This document shows, in pieces, positions 8,388 to 15,690 of a DNA stretch of 15,690 nucleotides. The position numbers were made by a program, and so were the translations under genes. The notes beneath the pieces were generated by a model. It worked only from the letters and a program-made list of their open reading frames with translations, searched no databases and was not told the DNA's origin. This DNA comes from an uncultured candidate division Zixibacteria bacterium (GTDB lineage Bacteria; Zixibacteria; MSB-5A5; GN15; FEB-12), in the NCBI GenBank assembly GCA_913009765.1, contig CAJVYT010000048.1, forward strand, positions 1 to 15,690, in the 5' to 3' direction. Position 1 is the first letter of the stretch, and each line of letters opens with the position of its first letter.

Positions 8388-10574
8388 TTATAATTTTTTG
8401 AGAGCTTTGTTTGCTACTTTTAAGTATTCACCTGAAAGACCTAATTTCTTTGCTTTAAGAAGATTTTCTTTTGCCTGATCAAACCATTTTTCACTATTTT
8501 TGCTGTTGAAACATGCCATACCAAGACGGAAATAAGGATAGGGGTTTTCTTTTTGAGCGTGTCGTGCTTTCAATGATTCTCCACGGCAAAGATCATATCT
8601 TCCCATCTTGTAGTAGATATCAGCAAGGTTAATGATGTATTCATAAGTTCCATATCCTTCAAATGCTGCTTGGCGTGCCATGTTTGCGGCTTTAGAAAAG
8701 TCTATTCCCTCCTCTGCCAAGATTTGTGAATAATATAAAAGGTTTCGAGGGTTTTTGTTAAACTTGATTAAATTACTTTCAAACAAATCATACGCTTCAG
8801 TTTTTTTACCGGTGTAGTACAATGCTCGGGCTTTTAAGATATTTATATTGGGGTCTTGAGGTTCAATTGCAAATGCTTCATTGAGATATACGAGGGACTT
8901 TTCAAATTCTTTATTGTCTTGTGCATTAACAGCACGAAGCAGTTTTGCATCAACGTTATCTTTGGTCATAATACTCAGTAAAGTATCAATTTCTTTTGAG
9001 CGATTATCATCTCTTAAAATCTCAGTTAAATCTTTTACCAAGACAATATCGCCGGAAGCATAAGGGTAGTACTGTCTAAACTGCCTGAGTCCTTCCTTAT
9101 ATTTTTTATTTAAGAAGAAATATTTTGTTTTTGTGAGAGCCACAAATTTGTTTTTCTCAAATTGGGGATATTTGTCAAACAATTTGAGTGCTTTTTTCTT
9201 ATTTTTAATATGAATTAATAACTTTTCATAATTCTTAAATGCCGGGTAATAGTTTGGATCTGCTTTAAGTGCTTTTTGGTAGGTTTCTTCTGCTTTATCA
9301 TATTTTCGTACCGCAACATTCCCCCATACTCCAGCAATAGCGGTAAGCCATTGGGCATCCTGCTGATGAGCTGATTCTATCTTTTTGAGATCGCTATAAC
9401 ATTCATCAAATGATCCAATAATATGTTTCGTTAATGCAAGTTCCAACTTTAATTCTTTACTATTTTTTCGTATTCCTTTTACTGATTCCAATTTAGAAAT
9501 TGTACCGGGATTTTTTTCATATTTTACAGAAAGCATTAACATAGCATAATGATAAAACGAACCAAATTCATCATTAAATGTTCCCTTTGCAATTTCACCT
9601 TCTAAAAGCTGTAAATCTTGAGCAATAGATAATTTATCCGAAATCTCTGCTCGTGCATATAATTCATACATCGTACCTGTTAAGCTTTGAGGGGCATTAG
9701 CCCGATAGAGTGTCCCATATTTATGCAGCTGATTTTTATTATTTGTATGGTGGGCATAATACAGATAGAACCCGTCAATCACAAGCGGTTCCGCATGTAA
9801 GTTTTCTAATGTAAAAATTATATTGCGAGCCTCTGACAGATAATCATTTCTTACTGCTCTTTGCAAAGAAAGAAAAGCATTGCTGATATTTTTATTATTA
9901 TATTCAAATAATTTCTGATTATAAATCATTGACGAGTCTATCAATCCGACTGTTTCATAATACTCCGCAGCAGCATTATAAAAAATAGGATCATCAGATT
10001 TATCTTTGAATGCTTGTAATGCTTCTTGTTGGGCATCATCAATCAAACCCTTAAGCACTAAGGTTGAGGCAAGCATGAGTTGGGCGGCATTCTTATGTTC
10101 ATACCCTGATACAACTGCTTGTTTAAAATAACTTTCGGCTCGCTTTATATCTCCAACATTTTTATACGCTTCCCCCAAAAGATATTTTGTCTGTACATTA
10201 GTATTCCACTGTTTATTATAATACACTGCTATCTCAAGTGCATCAGTGAAAAAACCTAAATTTTTATATGAAGTGTAGAGTCCAACAAAAGCATCTTCAT
10301 AATCAGTGCTTACACCAAGAAGCATCAAATAATTATTTATTGCATCATAATATAAAAGCCTTGCTTCATTTAATTTTGCGACTCCTAATAATCCCGGTAC
10401 TGATGCAGGATCAATTTCAAATATTTGTTCAAATGTAGAATCGGCAGCATTGAATTGTAAGTTATTTAATTGATCCGTTCCTTTTTGAAACAAATCATCT
10501 ATTTTTTCTTCGGGTGTTTTAGAGCAACCGATTATTAATAGTACGGTTAACGAGCAGAATATAAATTTTTTCAT
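8388..10574 (-). CDS. Large TPR-repeat lipoprotein
   Basis: The N-terminus ends in lipobox LIIGC with Cys17, giving a lipid-anchored protein. The other roughly 700 residues are nearly all helical and built from tetratricopeptide-like repeats. Recognisable units are KGTDQLNNLQFNAADSTFEQ (about 32-51), LLGEAYKNVGDIKRAESYFK, DKAEETYQKALKADPNYYPA, and toward the end FEKSLVYLNEAFAIEPQDPN and LADIYYKMGRYDLCRGESLK. Such arrays are scaffolds for protein-protein contacts, often in envelope biogenesis or secretion complexes. ATG 10574 has AAAGGA a few bases upstream. It is transcribed away from lptB across a 172-base shared intergenic region, and a second lipoprotein gene follows 53 bases downstream. 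No catalytic domain is seen, and the partner is unknown. Confidence 0.85.
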   Translation of the reverse strand: MKKFIFCSLTVLLIIGCSKTPEEKIDDLFQKGTDQLNNLQFNAADSTFEQIFEIDPASVPGLLGVAKLNEARLLYYDAINNYLMLLGVSTDYEDAFVGLYTSYKNLGFFTDALEIAVYYNKQWNTNVQTKYLLGEAYKNVGDIKRAESYFKQAVVSGYEHKNAAQLMLASTLVLKGLIDDAQQEALQAFKDKSDDPIFYNAAAEYYETVGLIDSSMIYNQKLFEYNNKNISNAFLSLQRAVRNDYLSEARNIIFTLENLHAEPLVIDGFYLYYAHHTNNKNQLHKYGTLYRANAPQSLTGTMYELYARAEISDKLSIAQDLQLLEGEIAKGTFNDEFGSFYHYAMLMLSVKYEKNPGTISKLESVKGIRKNSKELKLELALTKHIIGSFDECYSDLKKIESAHQQDAQWLTAIAGVWGNVAVRKYDKAEETYQKALKADPNYYPAFKNYEKLLIHIKNKKKALKLFDKYPQFEKNKFVALTKTKYFFLNKKYKEGLRQFRQYYPYASGDIVLVKDLTEILRDDNRSKEIDTLLSIMTKDNVDAKLLRAVNAQDNKEFEKSLVYLNEAFAIEPQDPNINILKARALYYTGKKTEAYDLFESNLIKFNKNPRNLLYYSQILAEEGIDFSKAANMARQAAFEGYGTYEYIINLADIYYKMGRYDLCRGESLKARHAQKENPYPYFRLGMACFNSKNSEKWFDQAKENLLKAKKLGLSGEYLKVANKALKKL

Positions 10575-10712
10575 AGAATCCTTTAATTATATCAATTTTT
10601 TTTTCTTTCTTTAGTATAATATATTGAACTTTAATTTATACATTTTTTTTCTGAGAGAAAGGAAATTATTTTTAATAAAACAGCAATAATTATGCTGAAT
10701 GAGCAATAAATA

Positions 10713-10741
10713 TTGTAAAAACTATTAAATTTGGTTATATT
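10713..10741 (+). promoter_or_regulatory. Possible promoter giving a near-leaderless lptB transcript
   Basis: TTGTAA at 10713-10718 and TATATT at 10736-10741 are separated by 17 bases (four of six and five of six consensus matches). Transcription would begin at about 10747-10749, on the lptB ATG itself. No Shine-Dalgarno sequence precedes that ATG, which fits a leaderless message. In so AT-rich a gap the match could be chance. Confidence 0.3.
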
Positions 10742-10746
10742 TAGAT

Positions 10747-11472
10747 ATGACAACACTGAAATCAAATGATTTAGTAAAATATTACAGAAAACGGGCAGTG
10801 GTAAACAGTGTAACAATTGAGGTAAATACCGGTGAAGTTGTTGGACTGCTTGGACCTAATGGTGCTGGTAAAACGACTACTTTTTATATGCTTATCGGAT
10901 TTATCAGACCGGATCACGGGAATGTATTTCTTGGAGAAAAAGATATAAGTTCTCTTCCAATGTATAAACGGGCATCGGAAGGGATAGGTTATTTAGCTCA
11001 GGAAGCATCTGTTTTTAGAAAAATGACAGTAGAAGAAAATATTCTCTCTATATTGCAGTTTCAGAAAATGAGTAGAAAACAGCAAAAAATCCGTTTAGAA
11101 GAGCTATTAGAAGAATTAGATATTGCACATTTACGAAAATACAAGGCATATACTCTTTCAGGGGGTGAAAGGCGACGAGTTGAAATTACGAGAGCTTTAG
11201 TAAATAACCCAAAGTTTATTCTTTTAGATGAGCCTTTTGCCGGAATTGACCCAATTGCGGTTGAGGATATTCAGAAAAATATCTCTCGATTGGTCGAACG
11301 AGGTCTTGGGGTATTAATTACTGATCATAATGTACGCGAAACACTCTCTATTTGTAATCGTGCATATATAATGTGTGACGGTAAAATATTAAAAGCCGGA
11401 GACTCCAATTATCTGGCTAATGATAAAGAGGCAAAAAAGATTTATTTAGGAGAAAAATTCAAGCTGAATTGA
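10747..11472 (+). CDS. lptB: LPS export ABC transporter ATP-binding protein LptB
   Basis: This 241-residue cytoplasmic ATPase powers lipopolysaccharide extraction from the inner membrane together with LptF/LptG. Visible ABC motifs are Walker A GPNGAGKT (36-43), Q-loop Gln85 in [13 protein letters not shown], signature LSGGE (137-141), Walker [12 protein letters not shown] (158-168, with catalytic Glu162) and the H-loop His194 in ITDHN. The stretch [18 protein letters not shown] and the ending [18 protein letters not shown] are specific to LptB within the ABC family. It is followed by rpoN and hpf, the conserved order. The usual upstream partners lptC and lptA are absent; a divergent TPR lipoprotein lies there instead. 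I see no Shine-Dalgarno site before the ATG. Confidence 0.95.
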   Translation: MTTLKSNDLVKYYRKRAVVNSVTIEVNTGEVVGLLGPNGAGKTTTFYMLIGFIRPDHGNVFLGEKDISSLPMYKRASEGIGYLAQEASVFRKMTVEENILSILQFQKMSRKQQKIRLEELLEELDIAHLRKYKAYTLSGGERRRVEITRALVNNPKFILLDEPFAGIDPIAVEDIQKNISRLVERGLGVLITDHNVRETLSICNRAYIMCDGKILKAGDSNYLANDKEAKKIYLGEKFKLN

Positions 11473-11540
11473 TTCAGTCTGTGTAATTTATGAACGATAT
11501 GCGTATAACATATAAATCAACGTATAATTTGTCCGATAAG

Positions 11541-11554
11541 GCTTTATATAAAGC
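11541..11554. promoter_or_regulatory. 14-base perfect palindrome upstream of rpoN
   Basis: GCTTTATATAAAGC is a perfect palindrome in the 124-base gap between lptB and rpoN, 42 bases before the rpoN start. Perfect twofold symmetry without a loop is more like an operator for a dimeric DNA-binding protein than an RNA hairpin. No regulator can be named. Confidence 0.3.
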
Positions 11555-11596
11555 AGAATATCGACAACCCTTTAAAATATCATTTGAGTAGAAATT

Positions 11597-13003
11597 ATGA
11601 AATTAGGACTCCATCAAAAACTTTCAGTAACTTTAGCACCGCAATTGATACAATCATTGAAAATGCTGCAAATGCCGGTATTAAAGTTAGAACAGACTAT
11701 AAGACATGAGCTTTCTACAAATCCGTTATTGGAAGAGATAGAAGATGTAGAACCAACAGAAGAAAAAGATTCTGAATTTGAACTTACTGAGCAGAAAACT
11801 GATGAAGAAAAAACTGCCGAATGGGAAGATTATCTTTTTAATAATGATGATGATGGGTATAAAGTTAAAGAACCTATAGAACAGCGTGAAGAACGTTTTG
11901 AAGGACCGGGAACTTCAGCCATAAACTTATATACACACTTAAATGAACAGCTTTCGTTTTTAAAACTTTCAGAAGAAGAACATCTGATTGGTGAATATAT
12001 TATTGGTAATATTTCCCCGGAAGGGTATCTAGCGATTTCTGTACCTGAGATGGCTGCTGAACTTGATTTGGAAAGTGAAAAGATAGAAGCAATTCTTAAA
12101 ATGATTCAGCGATTTGATCCTCTTGGTATTGGTTCTCGAGATTTACGTGAATCATTGATGATTCAGCTTGAAGAAAAAGATTTACAAAATTCTCTTGCCT
12201 ATCGTATTGTCAAAGAACATATCAATGAATTAGACCGAAAATCAATTTTGCAAATAGCTAAATTTATGTCTGTTTCTGCGGAAAAAGCACAAGCAGCAAT
12301 GGAAGTTATAAAAAGTCTATCACCCACTCCTACTCATGGGCGTTTTGACAATGGTGCTATGCCGGTTATTCCTGATTTAGTCGTTGAAAAGGTAGGTGAA
12401 GAATATGTTGTATATCATAATGATGCCTATGTCCCACGATTGAGAATTAATGCTAATTACAAAAACCTTATGAAACGCGGTAATAGTTCTACAAAGGGAA
12501 CAAAAGATTATGTTCGTCAAAAATTAGAGCAGGCACGCTGGCTTTTAAACTCTATCAATCAAAGACGTTCTACTATGATTCGGGTAATGGAAGCAATTAT
12601 TGAAAAACAGAAAGATTTCTTTGAACGTGGACAGGAATTTATTAAGCCGATGATTATGGAAGATATTGCCCAAGCTGTTGATATGAATGTTGCTACGATT
12701 AGCAGGGTATCCAACAGTAAATATGTGCAGACTCCACTTGGTGTGTTTGAGATTAAGTATTTTTTTAATTCCGGTATAGCAAAAGCTGACGGTGAAAATA
12801 TGGCAAAAAGAGCCGTCAAACAACGTATTGAAGAAATTATTAAAGCAGAACCAATTGAAAAACCGCATTCTGATCAGGAAATTTTTAGAATTTTAAATAA
12901 AGAAGGTATCACTCTCGCCAGACGAACTGTTACAAAATACAGAGAAGAACTCAGGCTTCCTCCGGCAAGATTGAGAAAACGGGTGGCTGATACCAAAAAA
13001 TAA
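11597..13003 (+). CDS. rpoN: RNA polymerase sigma-54 factor RpoN
   Basis: This 468-residue protein has the full sigma-54 plan. Region I (about 1-50) begins LGLHQKLSVTLAPQLIQSLK and ends STNPLLEE; it contacts enhancer-binding activators. An acidic region II (about 50-105) follows. The core-binding region III starts near 110 (INLYTHLNEQL) and contains FDPLGIGSRDLRE. The helix-turn-helix lies at about 353-375 (MEDIAQAVDMNVATISRVSN), followed by KYVQTPLGVFEIKYFFNSG. The RpoN box ARRTVTKYRE (441-450), which reads the -24 element, is intact. Sigma-54 directs transcription that depends on AAA+ activators; none is encoded in this window. It sits between lptB and hpf as in many Gram-negative bacteria. 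Only a weak GAG-type ribosome site precedes the ATG. Confidence 0.96.
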   Translation: MKLGLHQKLSVTLAPQLIQSLKMLQMPVLKLEQTIRHELSTNPLLEEIEDVEPTEEKDSEFELTEQKTDEEKTAEWEDYLFNNDDDGYKVKEPIEQREERFEGPGTSAINLYTHLNEQLSFLKLSEEEHLIGEYIIGNISPEGYLAISVPEMAAELDLESEKIEAILKMIQRFDPLGIGSRDLRESLMIQLEEKDLQNSLAYRIVKEHINELDRKSILQIAKFMSVSAEKAQAAMEVIKSLSPTPTHGRFDNGAMPVIPDLVVEKVGEEYVVYHNDAYVPRLRINANYKNLMKRGNSSTKGTKDYVRQKLEQARWLLNSINQRRSTMIRVMEAIIEKQKDFFERGQEFIKPMIMEDIAQAVDMNVATISRVSNSKYVQTPLGVFEIKYFFNSGIAKADGENMAKRAVKQRIEEIIKAEPIEKPHSDQEIFRILNKEGITLARRTVTKYREELRLPPARLRKRVADTKK

Positions 13004-13213
13004 AAACTTTACCATAGGATGGATGGTACTTACAATTGAAATCTTTTAATCTGTATTGTTTATATACTGTCATGGATGAGAGAAATAAAACAGATAATCA
13101 AATAGTCTGTAATTCGATTCGTACTATCTGTAACAAATTAATAAAAATGTTCATGAATGATTATATCATTACGTATAGATTTATTCATTAACTGAAACAT
13201 TAATGGATGCATG

Positions 13214-13221
13214 GAAAGGAG
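13214..13221 (+). promoter_or_regulatory. Ribosome binding site deciding the hpf start
   Basis: GAAAGGAG at 13214-13221 lies nine bases before ATG 13231. It is downstream of the earlier in-frame ATG at 13207, so it supports 13231 as the start and gives the family-typical N-terminus MLKKISARHFDLT. Confidence 0.75.
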
Positions 13222-13230
13222 TATATACCC

Positions 13231-13590
13231 ATGCTAAAAAAAATATCCGCACGTCACTTTGATTTAACAGAAGATTTAAAAGAAAAAGCCGAAGCGGAGA
13301 TGGATAGTCTGACGCGATATTATGAAAATATTCTTTCGGCAGATCTTGTTTTAGAGACAGAACGTCATCGTCGTATGGCAGAATTAAAAATTAAGGTGTA
13401 TAACCAAACTATCACAGCATCAGGTGAAAGTGATGATATGGTTAACTCGATTGCAACTGCTGTTGACAAAGTACGAACTCAATTGTTAAAATACAAAGGA
13501 AAACAAAAAGACAAAAAACCTGAAGAAATTATTGAAACCAAAGGTGCTGTTACCAAACCAAGTACAAATGACGAAGATTTAGATATTTAG
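13231..13590 (+). CDS. hpf: Ribosome hibernation promoting factor, short form (HPF)
   Basis: This 119-residue protein binds the decoding region of 30S subunits and helps store ribosomes inactive when growth slows. The fold's core is recognisable: ISARHFDLTEDLKEKAEAEM (strand then helix), ETERHRRMAELKIKVYNQTITASGESDDM, and AVDKVRTQLLKYKGKQKDK. The C-terminus ends in a short acidic tail and lacks the dimerisation domain of long HPF, so this is the short type. An in-frame ATG at 13207 would add eight residues, but the strong GAAAGGAG at 13214-13221 favours 13231. It is third in lptB-rpoN-hpf, after a 203-base gap from the rpoN stop to the first possible ATG (227 to the chosen start), so it probably also has its own promoter. 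A strong terminator follows 22 bases after its stop. Confidence 0.93.
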   Translation: MLKKISARHFDLTEDLKEKAEAEMDSLTRYYENILSADLVLETERHRRMAELKIKVYNQTITASGESDDMVNSIATAVDKVRTQLLKYKGKQKDKKPEEIIETKGAVTKPSTNDEDLDI

Positions 13591-13612
13591 AAGAAGTTTT
13601 ATTATTATATTA

Positions 13613-13645
13613 AAAAAAACCCGCTTGATAAAAGCGGGTTTTTTT
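13613..13645 (+). terminator. Rho-independent terminator after hpf (bidirectional form)
   Basis: The stem CCCGCTT (13620-13626) pairs with AAGCGGG (13632-13638) around a five-base loop. It is flanked by a run of A on the left and seven T on the right, so it can work in both directions. It closes the lptB-rpoN-hpf unit. Confidence 0.93.
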
Positions 13646-14072
13646 GTTTCGGCTGTTTCTTATTTTGAGTCTTCAAAATTATGAGTCAGGTAGGTCACAG
13701 TTCCATTAGCTCAGGCATTTAAGACAGAATCACAGGGATCCCGCCCTACTATTACTAAATATCCCTTAATATTATAATTTGATAAATACAAAAAGATGTT
13801 GGGTTTCTCACAATTATATTTTTTAAGAATAGGAACACCAACCTACTACAAAACTAAGAATGTCATGCATAGAATGCAGTTCAATGATATTCGGTGCATA
13901 TTGAGCAATATTTTTCATATATTTCATCACAATTTACTTAAAAATAGGCGGTATTGTAGGCAGTTAATCGCCTGTCTATCAATAATTTACCTCGATTATT
14001 AGCAGGACAGTCTTTTATTGGCACATTATTTTCATTATAGTGTATTTGAAAAGTAAATGAAAAGAGAATAAT
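13646..14072. other. Non-coding stretch with repeat debris
   Basis: No convincing gene lies in these 427 bases. ATTTTGA-GTCT-TCAAAAT (13662-13679) is a perfect 7-bp hairpin. CACAGGGATCCCGCCCTAC (13731-13749) resembles dispersed GGCGGGATC-type repeats. TGTTGGGTTTCTCAC (13798-13812) with CCAACCTACTAC (13838-13849) looks like the two ends of another degraded inverted repeat. These family links are from memory. The remainder to 14072 is AT-rich, with weak palindromes such as AGGCG...CGCCT (13946-13973). Confidence 0.5.
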
Positions 14073-14525
14073 ATGTTTTTTACAGACTTAAATTATATAA
14101 CTTTGATACTGATGTTAGGGGCATCGCTGTTTTTTATGATGGCAGGAATTCGTTCACTTAAATCTGCCTGTATTGAAGGACTGCTCTTTTTTGCCTTGTC
14201 TTTATTTTTTGCTGCTACACATTTTTTCTATTTTTATAATCTCCCAATTGACTCACCTCTTTCTTTTACTTTTAGCCATAATCTTCTTTGGAGTTGGTTG
14301 ACATTTCTTTTTGCCCCGGCATTGATAATTTTATTTATTTCATTTGGTTTAGTTAATTTTGTGTTAAATTATTTTAGAGTTGGTTTGATAAAGATATTTT
14401 TTGGATTAACTTTACTTTGCTATATATTCATGATAGGCAATACTTGGGCATTTGATATTCGAGGTATCATAACAATCATATTTTGTTTTATATGGTTTGA
14501 AGTTGAACTAAAAACTGCTGTCTAA
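14073..14525 (+). CDS. Small multi-spanning membrane protein, function unknown
   Basis: The 150-residue product is almost entirely hydrophobic, with about five predicted membrane helices, near residues 8-27, 34-55, 71-97, 103-122 and 128-145. Charged residues are few and lie mostly in short loops (for example RSLKSAC after the first helix). I recognise no family motif. ATG 14073 has only a weak GAGA upstream. Its stop lies one base from the stop of the convergent permease gene, a tight tail-to-tail arrangement. Amino-acid use in the helices looks like a real membrane protein rather than a chance open frame, but the role cannot be inferred. Confidence 0.7.
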   Translation: MFFTDLNYITLILMLGASLFFMMAGIRSLKSACIEGLLFFALSLFFAATHFFYFYNLPIDSPLSFTFSHNLLWSWLTFLFAPALIILFISFGLVNFVLNYFRVGLIKIFFGLTLLCYIFMIGNTWAFDIRGIITIIFCFIWFEVELKTAV

Positions 14526-14526
14526 A

Positions 14527-15447
14527 TTATGATAGCATCAGCAAAGCAATACCACCTACAGCTACAACTGTTCCGGTAACAATTCTCAATGATATTTTTT
14601 CCTTATGCACTATTCTCGTTAAAGGTAAAAGCCAGATTGGTGTTGTTGAATTTAATGTGGAGGCAATACCAGCGGCGATATATTTTACCGCAACCAAAGA
14701 CATCCATACTCCCATAAACGGTCCGAATATAGCTCCCCCTATGGCATAACCCATTGCTTTTTTATTTTTTAGAGCCAAAATTGTCTCTTTTAATTGTCCA
14801 CGTAATGCCGCAATAGTCCAAATACAAATCAAAGATATGAGCATACGGATAAATGATGCTTCCATCGGCGGAATTTCTGCCCCAACATCCATCATTGCAT
14901 ATTTAGCAAACACAAGACCGGTTGCCTGTCCTAAGGCAGCAATTATTCCCAACAATATACCAAGACGAAGAGAACCTTTGTCTGGATGACTATCACTCAG
15001 ATTATTTTTATTATACTGCCTTTCTGAGACAACCCACCCTATTCCCCCCATAGTGAGAGAGATACCCAGCATATCAAATAACCCTAATGCCTCTCCCAAA
15101 AAAAGCCATGCAATAATTGATGCCATTACCGGTGCTAATGAATAAAGAAGTGAGGTGAGACGGGGACCAATCATGACCATCGCTTTAAAACCGGCACCAT
15201 CGCCGATGACTAAACCGGCAATCCCTGAAAGACCCAACCAAATAACATGATTGATTGTTAATGTTTCAGGAATAAGAGAGCCTTTGTATAATAAAAGAAC
15301 AACTGTGTAAATAGAAACTGCCATCAAAAGACGAATATTATTTACTTTAAAAGAGCCTATCAGTTTTCCTGCTTCTGAAAAAAACAATGATGTAAACGCC
15401 CAGCACAAGGCTGTTGTTAAGGCAGCAGCTTCTCCAATAAATTCCAT
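14527..15447 (-). CDS. EamA/DMT-family permease
   Basis: About 306 residues form two tandem EamA repeats with roughly ten membrane helices. The first begins AALTTALCWAFTSLFFSEAG and ends with LGEALGLFDMLGISLTMGGI. The second begins LRLGILLGIIAALGQATGLV and has PMEASFIRMLISLICIW, then ASTLNSTTPIWLLPLTR and GTVVAVGGIALL. The pairing of STTP..LLPL with the final Gly-rich helix is typical of drug/metabolite transporters. Members export or import amino acids, nucleosides or other small metabolites; the substrate is unknown. I take ATG 15447 (MEFIGEAAA), because the alternative upstream TTG at 15474 adds nine residues without a ribosome site. It converges on the small membrane protein gene. A leftward terminator at 15505-15535 separates it from anything further right. 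Confidence 0.9.
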   Translation of the reverse strand: MEFIGEAAALTTALCWAFTSLFFSEAGKLIGSFKVNNIRLLMAVSIYTVVLLLYKGSLIPETLTINHVIWLGLSGIAGLVIGDGAGFKAMVMIGPRLTSLLYSLAPVMASIIAWLFLGEALGLFDMLGISLTMGGIGWVVSERQYNKNNLSDSHPDKGSLRLGILLGIIAALGQATGLVFAKYAMMDVGAEIPPMEASFIRMLISLICIWTIAALRGQLKETILALKNKKAMGYAIGGAIFGPFMGVWMSLVAVKYIAAGIASTLNSTTPIWLLPLTRIVHKEKISLRIVTGTVVAVGGIALLMLS

Positions 15448-15504
15448 GATACGAATATAGAGAGGATATACCAAAAGGGCAAATTGTAATATATCTTTAT
15501 AATT

Positions 15505-15535
15505 AAAAAAGGCAGAATCGCTAAAGGATTCTGCC
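15505..15535 (-). terminator. Rho-independent terminator, leftward
   Basis: Read on the minus strand, GGCAGAATC (15535-15527) and GATTCTGCC (15519-15511) form a perfect 9-bp stem with a 7-base loop, followed by six T (15510-15505). It would end a leftward transcript coming from beyond the window. It could also act as an attenuator in front of the permease, 58 bases downstream. Confidence 0.8.
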
Positions 15536-15543
15536 CTGCTGTT

Positions 15544-15576
15544 CTGGTTCCCAGCCTACGGGTTTGTTGATAAACC
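15544..15576. repeat. Two small adjacent hairpins
   Basis: CTGG-TTC-CCAG (15544-15554) and GGTTT-GTTGAT-AAACC (15561-15576) follow each other directly, next to the leftward terminator. Their close packing suggests a structured RNA leader or part of a palindromic repeat cluster. I do not recognise a riboswitch class. Confidence 0.4.
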
Positions 15577-15590
15577 TCTAAATTCGGAAC

Positions 15591-15673
15591 ATACTTCGAC
15601 TCCGCTCAGCATGACATATTATAAGTTGTTGTGTTTCAAGTCACCCTGAGCGGAGTCGAAGGGTCTTGAAACA
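15591..15673. repeat. Inverted pair of CTGAGCGGAGTCGAAG repeats
   Basis: CTTCGACTCCGCTCAG at 15594-15609 and CTGAGCGGAGTCGAAG at 15646-15661 are perfect 16-base inverted copies. The second copy is enclosed by ACCCT/AGGGT and by TGTTTCAAG (15632-15640)/CTTGAAACA (15665-15673), making a long hairpin. The core is a dispersed non-coding repeat that I have seen in many environmental bacterial genomes. Confidence 0.8.
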
Positions 15674-15690
15674 TATTTTGGACTTTTTCA

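Noticed and set aside
12545..12868. Two minus-strand open frames inside rpoN
   Set aside because: They overlap the helix-turn-helix region of sigma-54, which is clearly the coding strand.
13010..13028. Hairpin TACCAT...ATGGTA after rpoN as a terminator
   Set aside because: It has only a 6-bp stem and no T run on either strand, so read-through into hpf is more likely.
13024..13039. Sigma-54-like site TGGTAC...TTGA before hpf
   Set aside because: The spacing between GG and the second element is 11 instead of 10 bases, and the GC of the -12 element is missing.
13796..14002. 68-codon plus-strand open frame
   Set aside because: It starts within repeat-like sequence, has no ribosome site, and its composition (many Cys, Arg and His without pattern) does not look like a real protein.
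15540..15600. T-box or other riboswitch before the permease
   Set aside because: GGCTGGGAACC on the minus strand slightly recalls a T-box antiterminator, but the conserved AGGGTGGNACCGCG core is absent.

Overview
The window looks like one end of an assembled contig from an AT-rich, Gram-negative bacterium. Lipid-modified lipoprotein signals (three genes), LptB, sigma-54 and HPF all point to a two-membrane cell. Several genes have usable Shine-Dalgarno sites (AAAGGAG). The genes and the GTCATTGCGA and CTGAGCGGAGTCGAAG inverted repeats are the kind I associate with uncultured members of the Bacteroidota/Ignavibacteria/Chlorobi neighbourhood, but that placement is inference. The first 29 bases are not biological: they are the end of an Illumina TruSeq adapter, so the contig truly begins at base 30.

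Layout. 30-750 (minus) is a lipoprotein with a CBM9/DOMON-like domain and a Gly/Met/Arg-rich tail, cut by the contig end. 888-1304 (plus) is a small STAS-like protein of unknown role. 1494-2926 (plus) is a PutP-like sodium/solute symporter whose frame is broken at a run of 15 A. Only 5 bases later comes 2932-5343 (plus), an exported penicillin-acylase-family Ntn hydrolase; the pair forms a likely operon for releasing and importing an amino-acid-like product. A 120-bp inverted-repeat element (5368-5487) lies between this operon and the convergent leftward block.

The leftward block is read from 10574 down to 5522: a large TPR lipoprotein, a second lipoprotein of unknown family, an NAD-dependent sugar epimerase/dehydratase broken by a frameshift near 7079, and a sugar-phosphate nucleotidyltransferase 10 bases after it. 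The last two form a sugar-nucleotide pair.

From 10747 rightward is the classic cell-envelope/stress cluster lptB-rpoN-hpf, ending in a strong hairpin-plus-T-run terminator (13613-13645). A gene-poor stretch with repeat debris follows (13646-14072). Then come a small five-helix membrane protein (14073-14525) and, converging on it with one base between them, an EamA/DMT-family permease (14527-15447, minus). The last 215 bases hold a leftward terminator and a cluster of palindromic repeats.

I found no RNA gene, CRISPR array, insertion sequence transposase or phage gene, and no clear candidate for a new multi-gene system. The most interesting biological question is whether the A15 tract in the symporter is a phase-variable or slippage-corrected switch, or an error. 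The most useful curation finding is the adapter at the left end.
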